Source: HK1 sp965220535
GTDB taxonomy: Bacteria; Pseudomonadota; Gammaproteobacteria; HK1
Direction of reading: 5' to 3'
Assembly: GCA_965220535.1 (NCBI GenBank)
Contig: OZ244833.1
Span: forward strand, 2,170,001 to 2,234,000
Length of the DNA: 64,000 nucleotides
A program made the translations under genes and the position numbers. A model generated the notes under the pieces. It searched no databases. It was not told the origin of the DNA and saw only the letters and a list, made by a program, of their open reading frames with translations. Shown piece by piece: positions 44,930-54,469 of this stretch. Each line of letters opens with the position of its first letter. Position 1 is the first letter of the stretch.

Positions 44930-45949
44930 ATGAAAAACATGGACGATCGACGCTCGTTGCCGAAAAAAGCGCTCTCGCAAAGCGGCGAGGCGCTGACCGC
45001 TGCGGATCTCCTGCAGGCCTTCGATAGCCTGCATCAGAATCGCTCGGGCAAGAGACCCTCGCCGCATAAACCCTTGATGGTGCTCTTGGCCTTGGGGCGA
45101 ATCCTTCGCGGCGACGACCGCTTCATGCCCTATACCGAGATTCAAGAACCGGGCACTCGGCTGATTCGGGATTACGGGCTGAATGCGAAACAGCCCGATC
45201 CCTGCCTGCCTTTTTCGCATCTTTCCAAAGAAAAGGCGGGCAAGGAAAATTTGTGGGAGATTCGAAATCGGGAGGAGCTGGAACGAAGTCTGATGGACGA
45301 GCCGAAAATGCGACAGAGGATCGAGAAGTCAAAAGATCCTCTGATGGTCATCAGAAACCGCTCTGTGCTGAAAAAATACCAAGTCGAAGCCGGTTTTACC
45401 GAGCCCGTCTACCATCTCCTCGAAGGCAATCACCGGTTGATCCTCGAAATCGCCCGCCGCTTGCTCGACAAGGAATTCCCCGACACCCTCCATGCCGATA
45501 TCCTCCGGCAGGTCGGGCTCGATAGCCTCGTTGACGACGACAACCCTTTCAAAAAGCAGCCCCGCGATCCGAAATTCCGCCAAAACGTGCTGGTCGCTTA
45601 TGGCTATAGCTGTGCGGTATGCGATTACAACATTCGGCTCGATGCCGCGCTTTTCGGGGTCGAGGCCGCCCATATCAAATGGCACGCCTACCAAGGTCCG
45701 GACAGCGTCGATAACGGACTGGCACTTTGCACCATCCACCACAAGGCTCTTGACAACGGGGCGATCAGCGTCGATGACGATATGAAGGTGATGGTCTCGG
45801 ATCAGATCAACGGGGACAAAGCCAGTTGCGAACGAAATTTTCATCGCTTTTCCGGACGAGAGATCCATCTCCCGCGCAAAAGCGCCCATCATCCCGCGTC
45901 CGAATATTTGAGATGGCATCGAGATCGGCTTTTCAAGCGACCCTCGTGA
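44930..45949 (+). CDS. Phosphorothioate-type (ScoMcrA-like) HNH restriction endonuclease
   Basis: A 339-residue protein with an N-terminal sulfur-binding-domain-like region (LLQAFDSLHQNRSGKRPSPH, KPLMVLLALGRILRGDDR; KPLLLL.ALGR is typical) and a C-terminal HNH nuclease (residues about 225-275): YSCAVCDYNIR, VEAAHIKWHAYQGPDSVDNG, LALCTIHHKALD. This is the layout of type IV enzymes that cut phosphorothioated or methylated DNA. It ends with HRFSGREIHLP and WHRDRLFK. It sits 30 bases behind ivd and ahead of mccB, splitting a metabolic operon. A decayed copy of its C-terminus follows directly. Confidence 0.88.
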   Translation: MKNMDDRRSLPKKALSQSGEALTAADLLQAFDSLHQNRSGKRPSPHKPLMVLLALGRILRGDDRFMPYTEIQEPGTRLIRDYGLNAKQPDPCLPFSHLSKEKAGKENLWEIRNREELERSLMDEPKMRQRIEKSKDPLMVIRNRSVLKKYQVEAGFTEPVYHLLEGNHRLILEIARRLLDKEFPDTLHADILRQVGLDSLVDDDNPFKKQPRDPKFRQNVLVAYGYSCAVCDYNIRLDAALFGVEAAHIKWHAYQGPDSVDNGLALCTIHHKALDNGAISVDDDMKVMVSDQINGDKASCERNFHRFSGREIHLPRKSAHHPASEYLRWHRDRLFKRPS

Positions 45950-46133
45950 GGGGGATGGAGGATATGAACGATATGAAAGCGATCGTTTCGGATCGGGTCG
46001 ATAAGGGGACCAGGACAGTTGCGAGCGATATTTCCATCGCTTTTCGGGACGCGAGATCCACCTCCCCCGCAAAAACGCCCATCACCCCGCACCCGAGTAT
46101 CTGAAATGGCATCGAGAGCGGGTTTTCAAATGA
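45950..46133 (+). pseudogene. Frameshifted tandem copy of the HNH endonuclease C-terminus
   Basis: The 184 bases after the endonuclease stop repeat the last part of that gene. DMKAIVSDRVDKG copies DMKVMVSDQINGD; after a one-base shift, CERYFHRFSGREIHLPRK then NAHHPAPEYLKWHRERVFK (46020-46130, stop 46131-46133) matches the intact protein at 31 of 37 positions. No HNH motif is present. It is a remnant of a second endonuclease copy, from a tandem duplication with deletion, or of an older allele displaced by the intact gene. Confidence 0.85.
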
Positions 46134-46185
46134 CGCCGGCGTCGGTTTTTCGGATCGGCTCTTGCGCGGCGAGTTCGAGCGGGCG

Positions 46186-47793
46186 ATGAGCGTTCTTTCT
46201 TCTTCGGTGAGCCCGAGCTCGGACCGCTTTCGCGCCAACGACCGGCGTATGGAGGCGTTGATCGAGGAGATCGCCGACGTCGCCGAGCGAACCATGCAAG
46301 GGGGGCCGGAAACCGCCCGCGAACGCCACCGGCGGCGCGGAAAGCTCTTGCCGCGGGAGCGCGTCGCCCGGCTGATCGATCCGGACTCCCCTTTTTTGGA
46401 AGTCGGTCTGTTCGCGGCGCACGGGCTTTACGAAGGCGAGGTGCCGGCGGCGGGCATCATCACCGGCATCGCTCGTATCGAGGGCATCGAATGCATGGTG
46501 ATTTGCAACGACGCCACCGTCAAAGGCGGTACCTATTACCCCCTCACCGTCAAAAAACAACTCCGGGCGCAGGAAATCGCCGAGCAAAATCGCTTGCCCT
46601 GCATCTATCTGGTCGATTCCGGCGGCGCCAACCTTCCCAACCAAGAGGATGTTTTCCCCGATCGCGATCATTTCGGGCGCATTTTCTACAACCAAGCCCG
46701 GCTTTCCGCCGCCGGAATCCCTCAGATCGCGGCGGTGATGGGTTCGTGCACCGCCGGTGGAGCCTATGTTCCGGCGATGAGCGATGTCAGCATCATCGTG
46801 CGTCGACAAGGAACGATATTCTTGGGCGGCCCGCCCTTGGTCAAGGCCGCCACCGGCGAAGTGGTCAGCGCCGAGGAGTTGGGGGGTGCGGATCTGCACG
46901 TGCGGGAATCCGGAGTCGCGGATCACCTCGCGCTTGACGATCGCCACGCCCTCGATCTTGCCCGGCGCGCGGTCTACCGCACCGCCCGCACCAAGCCTGT
47001 CGGGCTTCGAACGCAAGCGTCGGCTCCGCCCCGCTACGACCCCGGCGAAATTCCGGGCCTCGTTCCCGACGATGTGCGCCGCCCTTTCGAGGTGCGCGAG
47101 CTGATCGCCCGCATCGTCGACGATTCGCGTCTTGACGAGTTCAAGGCTCTTTACGGGCAGACTCTGGTTTGCGGCTTTGCCCATATCGAGGGCATTCCCG
47201 TCGGCATCCTCGCCAACAACGGCATCCTTTTCGCCGAGTCCGCCCAAAAAGGGGCGCATTTCATCGAACTTTGCTCGCAGCGCCGTATCCCGATCGTTTT
47301 CCTGCAGAACATCACCGGTTTTATGGTGGGGCGCAAATACGAGGCCGGAGGCATCGCTCGCGACGGCGCCAAGTTGGTGATGGCGGTGGCCTGCGCCAAG
47401 GTGCCGAAGATCACGCTGATTTTCGGCGGCTCCTTCGGCGCGGGAAACTACGGGATGTGCGGCCGGGCCTTCTCCCCGCGCTTTTTATGGACTTGGCCGA
47501 ATGCCCGTATTTCGGTGATGGGGGGCGAGCAGGCGGCGGGGGTGCTGGCCACCGTCCGCCGCGAGGCGGTCGAGCGCCGCGGCGAGGAATGGCCGCCGAC
47601 GGAAGAGGAAGCCTTCAAATCCGATATCAAGGAGCGCTTCGAGCGCGAAGGTCGCCCCCTTTATGCCAGCGCGCGCCTGTGGGACGACGGCATCGTCCAT
47701 CCCGCTCGTAGCCGCGAAGTCCTCGCCCTTTCGCTTTCGGCGGCGCTGAACGCCCCGCTCGAAGAGACCCGCTTCGGCGTGTTTCGCATGTGA
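46186..47793 (+). CDS. mccB: Methylcrotonoyl-CoA carboxylase, carboxyltransferase subunit
   Basis: A 535-residue beta subunit that transfers CO2 from biotin to 3-methylcrotonyl-CoA, giving 3-methylglutaconyl-CoA. Family features: RERHRRRGKLLPRERVARLI, YLVDSGGANLPNQEDVFPDR, GSCTAGGAYVPAMSD, GGPPLVKAATGEVVSAEELG and FGGSFGAGNYGMCGRAFSPR. A TTG 24 bases earlier is an alternative start; the ATG at 46186 gives a typical N-terminus. It acts with the biotin subunit encoded 150 bases downstream. Confidence 0.95.
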   Translation: MSVLSSSVSPSSDRFRANDRRMEALIEEIADVAERTMQGGPETARERHRRRGKLLPRERVARLIDPDSPFLEVGLFAAHGLYEGEVPAAGIITGIARIEGIECMVICNDATVKGGTYYPLTVKKQLRAQEIAEQNRLPCIYLVDSGGANLPNQEDVFPDRDHFGRIFYNQARLSAAGIPQIAAVMGSCTAGGAYVPAMSDVSIIVRRQGTIFLGGPPLVKAATGEVVSAEELGGADLHVRESGVADHLALDDRHALDLARRAVYRTARTKPVGLRTQASAPPRYDPGEIPGLVPDDVRRPFEVRELIARIVDDSRLDEFKALYGQTLVCGFAHIEGIPVGILANNGILFAESAQKGAHFIELCSQRRIPIVFLQNITGFMVGRKYEAGGIARDGAKLVMAVACAKVPKITLIFGGSFGAGNYGMCGRAFSPRFLWTWPNARISVMGGEQAAGVLATVRREAVERRGEEWPPTEEEAFKSDIKERFEREGRPLYASARLWDDGIVHPARSREVLALSLSAALNAPLEETRFGVFRM

Positions 47794-47943
47794 TTTTCCA
47801 AATTTGCGATTCTTGAAGTACGCAATCTTCGAAAAACGCGCCGAAAAAGGCGCCGAAAAAGGTGCCGAAAAGCCGCTCGAGGAAAGGGCACGGCTCGCCG
47901 AGATCGCCTGTCGGATATCGCCGCCACCATCGGATATCGTCGG

Positions 47944-50073
47944 ATGTTCACCAATTTGCTGATCGCCAACCGAGGAGAGATCGCCTGTCGGGTGATGCGC
48001 ACGGCAAAGCGTTTGGGCTTGCGCACCCTCGCCCTTTATTCCGCGGCGGATCGGGATGCGCCGCATGTCAAGGCCGCGGACGAATCCTGGTATTTGGGAC
48101 CGGCGCCGGCGCTCGACAGCTATCTCGATATCGAAGGAGTGCTCGAAATCGCTCGCGCCGCCGGGGCGCAGGCGATTCACCCCGGCTACGGCTTCCTTTC
48201 GGAAAATCCCGATTTCGCCCGCGCCTGCGAGGAACGAGGAATCGTCTTCGTCGGTCCCCCGGCGGATGCCATCCGCACCATGGGCCTCAAAGACCGGGCC
48301 CGCCGATTGATGGCGGCGGCGGGGGTGCCGGTGGTCCCCGGCTATCACGAGGGCGAGGATGCACAAGGCGGCCAAGACGAGGAGCGCGAGGATGGGGAGT
48401 CCCCCGAATCCTTGCTCGAACGAGCGCGGCGGATCGGCTTTCCGGTGCTGATCAAAGCGGTGGCGGGTGGCGGGGGCAAGGGGATGCGCCGCGTCGATAG
48501 CCCGGATCGATTCATCGACTCCCTCGCTGGTGCGCGGCGCGAAGCCCTTTCGGCCTTCGCCGACGATCGGGTATTGCTCGAGCGTTGGATCACCCGCCCG
48601 CGCCATATCGAGGTGCAGGTTTTTGCCGATTCCGCAGGCAATGCGGTACAGCTCTTCGAGCGGGATTGCTCCGTCCAACGCCGCTATCAGAAGGTGATCG
48701 AGGAGGCCCCGGCGCCGGGGATGTCGGCGGCGATGCGTCGGGCCATCGGCGAGATGGCCCTGCTGGCGGTCCGCGCCATCGACTATCGCGGCGCGGGCAC
48801 CGTCGAATTCATCGCCGATGCCTCGCAAGGGCTGCGGGCGGACCGCGTATGGTTCATGGAGATGAATACCCGGCTGCAGGTGGAGCATCCGATCACCGAG
48901 ATGATCAGCGGGACGGATCTGGTGGAGTGGCAACTGCGCATCGCCGCCGGCGAGCCGCTCCCGGTTTCCCAAGAAGCGTTGTCGATTCGAGGGCACGCCG
49001 TGGAGGCGCGCCTTTGCGCCGAAGATCCCGCCCGGGATTTTCGGCCGGCGACGGGGCGGGTGGCGCATCTTCGGTGCCCGCGTCCGAGTGCGGATCTTCG
49101 GATCGAGATCGGGGTCGACGAAGGCGATGAGATCGGTCCTCACTACGATCCGATGATCGCCAAGATCGTCGCCCACGGGAGGGATCGCGAGCAGGCTCTG
49201 GATCGTCTCGCCGCCGCCTTGGGCGAATTCGAGCTGGCGGGGGTCGCGACCAACCGCCGCTTCTTGGCTCGGATCGTCGACGACCCCCTCTTTCGCCGCG
49301 GCGGCGTCGAGACCGGCTTCATCGCCGATCGCATCGAAGCCCTCTCGGCGCCGACCCCGCTCCCCGATGCGGCGCTCGTCGGGGCGGCGCTGATCGCCGG
49401 CGGTCGGATCGATGCGGCGCCGAAAGAGCGGGCACAAGAGCCCCCCTTCGCTTTCGCCGGGCAGGGTCGGGATCGGGGCGCCGCCCCGACTTCCGCTTGG
49501 CGGGATCCCTGGTCGACCCACCCGGATTTTCGGCTTTGGGGGGAAGCGCAGCGGCCCCTGTCCTTCGTGCTCGACGAAAAGCCCTTCGAGGCGGTCCTGC
49601 GCATCAGCGGGGGCGGCGAATATCGTATCGATATCGAATCCGGCCCTTCGCTTTGCCCGCGCGCCTTGGTCGGCGACGGGGATCGGATTCGTTTCGAACT
49701 TGATCGGCGGCGGGTCGAACTGCGTTTTGTCCCCTCTCGGCACGGGGTCTATCTCATCCACGAAGGCGAGAGTTTTTTCCTCTCCCGGCCCTCGGGGGTC
49801 CGTGAAGAGGAGGAGGCGAAAGGCGGGCAAAATCGGATCCTCGCCTCCCTTCCCGGCAAGGTGGTCGAGATCCTCGTACAAGAGGGCGAGCGGATCGAGC
49901 GGGGCCGGAATCTGGTGCTTCTCGAGGCGATGAAAATGGAGTTGAGCGTCGAGGCTCCCCGCTCCGGCGTCGTCGCCGGGGTGCATATCGCTCCCGGCGA
50001 CAGCGTCGCCGAGGACACGCTGTTGATCACTTTGGCCGACGAAGACCCGACCGACGAAGACTCCAAGGGATAA
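47944..50073 (+). CDS. mccA: Methylcrotonoyl-CoA carboxylase, biotin subunit
   Basis: A 709-residue alpha subunit with biotin carboxylase (FTNLLIANRGEIACRVMRTA, HPGYGFLSENPDFA, ATP-grasp AVAGGGGKGMR, FMEMNTRLQVEHPITE) and a C-terminal biotinyl domain with the carrier Lys664 in LEAMKMELSV. In the ATP-grasp domain, just before the lid, there is an unusual acidic insertion (HEGEDAQGGQDEEREDGESP). Together with MccB it catalyses the ATP-dependent carboxylation step of leucine catabolism. The usual companions, 3-methylglutaconyl-CoA hydratase and HMG-CoA lyase, are not in the window; aacS at 10036 could use the acetoacetate formed. Confidence 0.95.
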   Translation: MFTNLLIANRGEIACRVMRTAKRLGLRTLALYSAADRDAPHVKAADESWYLGPAPALDSYLDIEGVLEIARAAGAQAIHPGYGFLSENPDFARACEERGIVFVGPPADAIRTMGLKDRARRLMAAAGVPVVPGYHEGEDAQGGQDEEREDGESPESLLERARRIGFPVLIKAVAGGGGKGMRRVDSPDRFIDSLAGARREALSAFADDRVLLERWITRPRHIEVQVFADSAGNAVQLFERDCSVQRRYQKVIEEAPAPGMSAAMRRAIGEMALLAVRAIDYRGAGTVEFIADASQGLRADRVWFMEMNTRLQVEHPITEMISGTDLVEWQLRIAAGEPLPVSQEALSIRGHAVEARLCAEDPARDFRPATGRVAHLRCPRPSADLRIEIGVDEGDEIGPHYDPMIAKIVAHGRDREQALDRLAAALGEFELAGVATNRRFLARIVDDPLFRRGGVETGFIADRIEALSAPTPLPDAALVGAALIAGGRIDAAPKERAQEPPFAFAGQGRDRGAAPTSAWRDPWSTHPDFRLWGEAQRPLSFVLDEKPFEAVLRISGGGEYRIDIESGPSLCPRALVGDGDRIRFELDRRRVELRFVPSRHGVYLIHEGESFFLSRPSGVREEEEAKGGQNRILASLPGKVVEILVQEGERIERGRNLVLLEAMKMELSVEAPRSGVVAGVHIAPGDSVAEDTLLITLADEDPTDEDSKG

Positions 50074-50240
50074 GTCGGGAGATCAAGGAGCACCCCGGCG
50101 CTTTCGATGATCGACGTTTGTGGCCGCCTCGTTCGAGCGCCGGGCGAGCCCCGGCGGATCTCGATGGATCGTCGATCGAAAAAGCGAAGGCTCGTTGGAA
50201 CGCTCGTCGGAACGCTCGTCGACATGCACGATATCGTCTC

Positions 50241-50921
50241 ATGCGAATCTTGTTGATAGAGGATGATCGCCAGACCCTTCGCTTCGTCCGCAAAGGGCTC
50301 GAAGAGGCCGGACACGTGGTCGACGACGCCACCGACGGCAAGCAGGGTTTGTTGTTGGCGTTGGATGCCGATCACGATATCGTGATCGCGGATCGCATGC
50401 TCCCGGGGCTCGACGGTCTGTCGATCGTGCGTTCGATGCGAGCGGCGGGACGCACGACCCCGGTGCTGGTATTGAGCGCTCTCGGCGAGGTGGACGATCG
50501 GGTGGCGGGCTTGCAGGCGGGCGGGGACGATTATCTGGTCAAGCCCTTCGCCTTCGCCGAACTCTCGGCCCGGATCGAGGCTCTGACTCGAAGGAATCGA
50601 AGCGCTGGTGCCGAGGCCCCTACCCGGCTTAGGGTGGCGGATCTCGAAATGGATCTACTCGCCCGCAGCGTCCAGCGCGCCGGCATCGCCATCGATCTGA
50701 AGCCGCGTGAATTTCGGCTCCTCGAATATCTGATGCGCCATGCGGGACAGGTGCTTACGCGCACGATGCTGCTCGAGGCGGTGTGGGACTATCACTTCGA
50801 TCCGCAAACCAATGTCATCGACGTTCATATCAGCAGCCTGCGCCGGAAGATCGATCGGGAGTTCCCCCGCTCCTTGATCCATACCGTGCGCGGGGCGGGC
50901 TATCTGATCAAAGAGCCATGA
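50241..50921 (+). CDS. OmpR-family response regulator
   Basis: A 226-residue two-component response regulator. The receiver has the acidic pocket (IEDD), phosphorylation Asp51 in VIADRMLPGLDG and Lys101 in YLVKPFAF. The C-terminal winged helix is of OmpR/PhoB type (LKPREFRLLEYLMRHAGQVL, VWDYHFDPQTNVIDVHISSL, RGAGYLI), and sequence texture is nearest to the QseB/CopR-type subgroup. The ATG at 50241 gives the canonical MRILLIEDD start. Its last codons overlap the kinase start (ATGA), a typical coupled pair. Confidence 0.92.
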   Translation: MRILLIEDDRQTLRFVRKGLEEAGHVVDDATDGKQGLLLALDADHDIVIADRMLPGLDGLSIVRSMRAAGRTTPVLVLSALGEVDDRVAGLQAGGDDYLVKPFAFAELSARIEALTRRNRSAGAEAPTRLRVADLEMDLLARSVQRAGIAIDLKPREFRLLEYLMRHAGQVLTRTMLLEAVWDYHFDPQTNVIDVHISSLRRKIDREFPRSLIHTVRGAGYLIKEP

Positions 50922-52285
50922 TCTCGATCTCCCGCAGCGTCGCTTGGCGCATCGCCATCGGCTACGGGGCGCTCTTCGGGCTCTCGGTGCTGGTGCTGCT
51001 GGCCTTTATCTATTGGTCGACCGCCGGCTATACGACTCGCCAGATGGAAGCGGTGATCGAAGCCGAGGTGCAAGGACTGGCGGAGCATTACCGGGTCGGC
51101 GGCTTGCCGGCGCTGCGCCGACTCGTTTCGCGTCGGGTGCGTTCGAATCCGGCCAGCGCATCGATCTATCTGCTCGCCGACCCCCGATTTCGATTGCTGG
51201 CGGGGAATCTCGACGCTTGGCCCGCCGCCGCTCGCAGCGAGGACGGCTGGATCGAATTCGGTCTTCGGATCGAGGGCGAGGGCCCGCGCCCCGAGGTGCA
51301 CCGCGCTCGCGCTCGGCTCTTCACCTTGAGGGGCGGATTCCTTTTGCTCGTCGGTCGCAACTGGCGCGATCTCGACGAGATGCGAAGCGCGATCCTGCGC
51401 GCGGTGGCGTGGTGCGTGGCGGTTTCCTTGGCGCTTGCGGTCGCGGTGGCGTGGTGGATGAGAGGACGAGTCGCGCGCCGCATCGAGGCCATCAACCGCA
51501 CCTCGCGTCGGATCATGCAAGGCAAGCTCGAAGAGCGTATCGAAAGCGACGGCAGCGGCGACGAGTTCGACGAGCTGGTCGGGGGGTTGAACGCGATGCT
51601 CGCAAGGATCGAGGGGTTGATGGAGGACGTGCGCCGGGTTTCCGATAACGTCGCCCACGATCTGCGCACCCCCTTGGGGCGTCTTCGCAGCCGCCTCGTG
51701 CAGCTGCGGACGAAGGCAAGGGACGAGGATTCGAGGGACTTGGCCGAGGCTGCGCTCGACGAAGCGGATCAAATGCTCTCCACCTTCAACGCCCTGCTGC
51801 GTATCGCCCGTATCGAAGCCGGGGATCGCCGCCATGCCTTCGCCCGCGTGGATTTGGCGGCGATCGGCAACGATGTGGCCGAGCTCTACGCCCCTTTGGC
51901 CGAAGCCCGGAGCATCGATTTTCACCATGAGGCGAGCGCCGCCGGGGTCTATGCGGATGCCGACCTGCTCTTCCAATCGCTGGCGAACCTGCTCGACAAC
52001 GCGATGAAATACACCCCCGAGGGCGGGCGGGTGGATTTGCGGATCACGGCCGAAGAGAAAAGCGTGAGCGTGATCGTTTCCGATAGCGGCCCCGGGGTGC
52101 CGGCAAGCGAGCGAGAAGCGGTGCTAAGGCGCTTTTACCGGGTGGAAAGCGCTCGTAGCACCCCGGGCTCGGGGCTCGGGCTTTGCCTCGTGGCGGCGGT
52201 GGTGCAACTCCACGAAGCCGATCTCGAATTGGCCGACAACGAGCCCGGTTTGCGGGTGCGAATCCGTTTTCCGCGGGCGCGGTGA
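50918..52285 (+). CDS. Membrane sensor histidine kinase
   Basis: A 455-residue kinase: membrane helix 1 about residues 12-34, a periplasmic sensor of about 120 residues, helix 2 about 160-180, HAMP domain (RIEAINRTSRRIM and onward), HisKA with phospho-acceptor His247 in SDNVAHDLRTPL, and HATPase with LLDNAMKYTPEGG (N box), SDSGPGVP (G1) and GSGLGLCLVAAV (G2). It should phosphorylate the regulator encoded upstream. The signal is not evident; the convergent htrA gene hints at envelope stress, but no link is shown by sequence. Confidence 0.92.
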   Translation: MISISRSVAWRIAIGYGALFGLSVLVLLAFIYWSTAGYTTRQMEAVIEAEVQGLAEHYRVGGLPALRRLVSRRVRSNPASASIYLLADPRFRLLAGNLDAWPAAARSEDGWIEFGLRIEGEGPRPEVHRARARLFTLRGGFLLLVGRNWRDLDEMRSAILRAVAWCVAVSLALAVAVAWWMRGRVARRIEAINRTSRRIMQGKLEERIESDGSGDEFDELVGGLNAMLARIEGLMEDVRRVSDNVAHDLRTPLGRLRSRLVQLRTKARDEDSRDLAEAALDEADQMLSTFNALLRIARIEAGDRRHAFARVDLAAIGNDVAELYAPLAEARSIDFHHEASAAGVYADADLLFQSLANLLDNAMKYTPEGGRVDLRITAEEKSVSVIVSDSGPGVPASEREAVLRRFYRVESARSTPGSGLGLCLVAAVVQLHEADLELADNEPGLRVRIRFPRAR

Positions 52286-52366
52286 AGCGTCGGCGCTCGC
52301 TTAGGCCTCGCTCGCTGCCGGCGACAAGAAAATCGTTCCGAGGGGGGGAAGGAAAAACCCGCCCAT

Positions 52367-52407
52367 GAGGACAAAGCCGAGGGGGTGTCCTCCCTCGGCT
52401 TGTCCTC
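52367..52407. terminator. Bidirectional terminator between convergent genes
   Basis: GAGGACAAAGCCGAGGG pairs with CCCTCGGCTTGTCCTC over 16 pairs with one bulged A and an 8-base loop. It lies midway between the stops of the kinase and htrA genes. Absence of a T-run leaves efficiency open. Confidence 0.7.
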
Positions 52408-52456
52408 GCCGGGCGGGGTCGGAGCGGGGTTTTCGATGATCCGAAGCGCTCTTTGT

Positions 52457-53956
52457 TCAGCCGGTGGCGGTTTCGACCGCGATATAGAGCCGGTCGCCTC
52501 GTCGGGAAATCAGCAAGAGCACCGGTTTGCCGTCGGCATGGGCCGCTTGCGCCGCCCCGACAAGGTCTTCCACCTCTTCGACCTCCTCGTCTCCGGCGCT
52601 CAAGATGATATCGCCGACCCGCAGATCGCTCCTGTCCGCCGGGCTTTCAGGCTCGATCTCGACGATCCGAAGTCCGGGACGATGCCCCCGACGAGGCGGC
52701 GCCAAACCCAAGCCGAGCCTGACCCCATCGTCGGGCTCGGATTCGCCGCGATGCATCGCTCGCCCGTCGCCCTCGCTTTCCTGCGCGGCGATGGTGGCGT
52801 GCAAGGTCTTGCGCTCGCCTTGGCGCCGGATATCGATCGACACCCGAGTCCCGGCTTCGACCCCGGCCACGATCCGGGGCAGGTCCTTCATCTTCTTCAC
52901 CGCTTCTTCGTTCAACGAGAGGATCACGTCCCCGGCGAGAAGACCGGCGTCGGCGGCCGGCGTTCCGTCGAGAACCGAAGCGACGAGCGCCCCCTCGGTG
53001 CGGTCCAGATCGAGCGCGGCGGCGAGGGAGTCGTCGATCGCTTGGATATGGACCCCGAGCCACCCCCGCTCCACCGAGCCGCTTTCCCGCAGGGAATCGA
53101 CGATCGGCCGGGCCAAGTCGGCGGGCACCGAAAAAGCGATGCCGACATTGCCGCCGGTGGGGCTGTAGATCGCGGAGTTGACCCCGATCACCCTCCCCGC
53201 GAGATCGAAAAGAGGCCCGCCGGAGCTGCCGCGATTGATGGGAGCGTCCACCTGCAGGTAATCGTCGAAGGGACCGGATCCGATATCGCGCCCCCGGGCC
53301 GATACCACCCCGACGGTGACGGTTCCGCCCAAGCCGAAGGGATTGCCCATCGCCACGACCCAATCGCCGACGCGTACCGCCTCGGAATCGCCGAATTCGA
53401 TGGCCGGCAAATCCTCTTCGGCCTCGATTTCGAGCAGGGCGAGATCCGTTTTCGGATCGCTGCCTCGCAGGTGGGCATCGAAAGTGCGCCCGTCCTCGAG
53501 GGTGATGCGAATCTCCTTGGCCTGCTGTACCACATGCCAGTTGGTGACGATCAGGCCCGAGGGGTCGACGATGAAGCCGGAGCCGACTCCCTGTCGAAGG
53601 CGATGTCGCCGATGACGATCCTCGCCGTGGCGGCGTCCTTCGGGTTTGTGCCGAAAATCCCGGAATCGCTCGGGAAACATCCCCATCGGCGAGAAGGCTT
53701 TCGCCGGGCGACTCACCTCCACTTCGACCACCGCCGGTTTTACCCGGCTCACGAGTTCGGAGAAGCCCTCGGCGAGCGGCATCGCCGGCCGCTGCGAGAG
53801 TTCTTTGCCGCTTGCGTCGATCCCGACCTCGGCCTGTGCCGGATCGGAAAACTCGACGAAGGCCAAGGTGGCGAGGACCGCCGCCGATCCGGCCATCACG
53901 ATCAAGCCCCGCCGACGATTTCCCCGCTTCCCGAGCATCACGCGATCGCTGTTCAT
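52457..53956 (-). CDS. HtrA/DegP-like periplasmic serine protease
   Basis: A 499-residue Do-type protease and chaperone. The N-terminal signal/anchor (GLIVMAGSAAVLATLAFVEF, then PAQA) sends it to the periplasm. The catalytic triad is His141 (VTNWHVV), Asp171 (SDPKTDLALL) and Ser245 (NRGSSGGPLF). Two PDZ domains follow (GWLGVHIQAIDDSLAAAL; LRIVEIEPESPADRSDLRVG). A basic, His/Arg-rich insertion (about residues 98-121) precedes the protease core. AGGAGG is 8 bases before the ATG. It degrades or refolds damaged envelope proteins. Confidence 0.94.
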   Translation of the reverse strand: MNSDRVMLGKRGNRRRGLIVMAGSAAVLATLAFVEFSDPAQAEVGIDASGKELSQRPAMPLAEGFSELVSRVKPAVVEVEVSRPAKAFSPMGMFPERFRDFRHKPEGRRHGEDRHRRHRLRQGVGSGFIVDPSGLIVTNWHVVQQAKEIRITLEDGRTFDAHLRGSDPKTDLALLEIEAEEDLPAIEFGDSEAVRVGDWVVAMGNPFGLGGTVTVGVVSARGRDIGSGPFDDYLQVDAPINRGSSGGPLFDLAGRVIGVNSAIYSPTGGNVGIAFSVPADLARPIVDSLRESGSVERGWLGVHIQAIDDSLAAALDLDRTEGALVASVLDGTPAADAGLLAGDVILSLNEEAVKKMKDLPRIVAGVEAGTRVSIDIRRQGERKTLHATIAAQESEGDGRAMHRGESEPDDGVRLGLGLAPPRRGHRPGLRIVEIEPESPADRSDLRVGDIILSAGDEEVEEVEDLVGAAQAAHADGKPVLLLISRRGDRLYIAVETATG

Positions 53957-54469
53957 ATCGGAAACCTCCTGAACGAGAAAGGAACGCGCGCGCTACGAAA
54001 TCGCGCGTTCGAAACTCCCCTTGGTCGATAGCGGACCGGCGAAAAACGCAAGCGTCCGCGATGCGAAGGGGAAAGGATGTCTTTGCAAAAGGCAAGGATG
54101 GGGGATCGAGGATGATCGGCCGGTGGGCGGATCATGAAGATTCGTTCATGTTTTCGTCGGGCGAGGATTTTTCGGCTCGATCTTCGCCGAAGCCGGGTTC
54201 AAGACGGGTAAAAGACGACTATCGAAGCGTCTCGACTCCCCGACGCCGGCGTCGTTCGCATCGCCGAGCGATAAAAATATCCTTTGCGCTTCCCTTGCAA
54301 TGCATCGAGGCGATGCATCGAGCGCTTTGCGCGCTCGTATCGAAGGCTTCTGCGCCGGCTCGGGAACGAGATCGAAAAACCTTGGGCGAAGCGTCGAAAG
54401 CATCGGGCGAAAACGAGAGCGTCGACGCCCGATGCTCGATGCTCGACAAGACTCGACAAGAAAAAGTCG
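53957..54469. other. Non-coding stretch, nothing recognised
   Basis: About 510 bases upstream of htrA. Only conflicting open frames; no motif seen. Confidence 0.5.
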
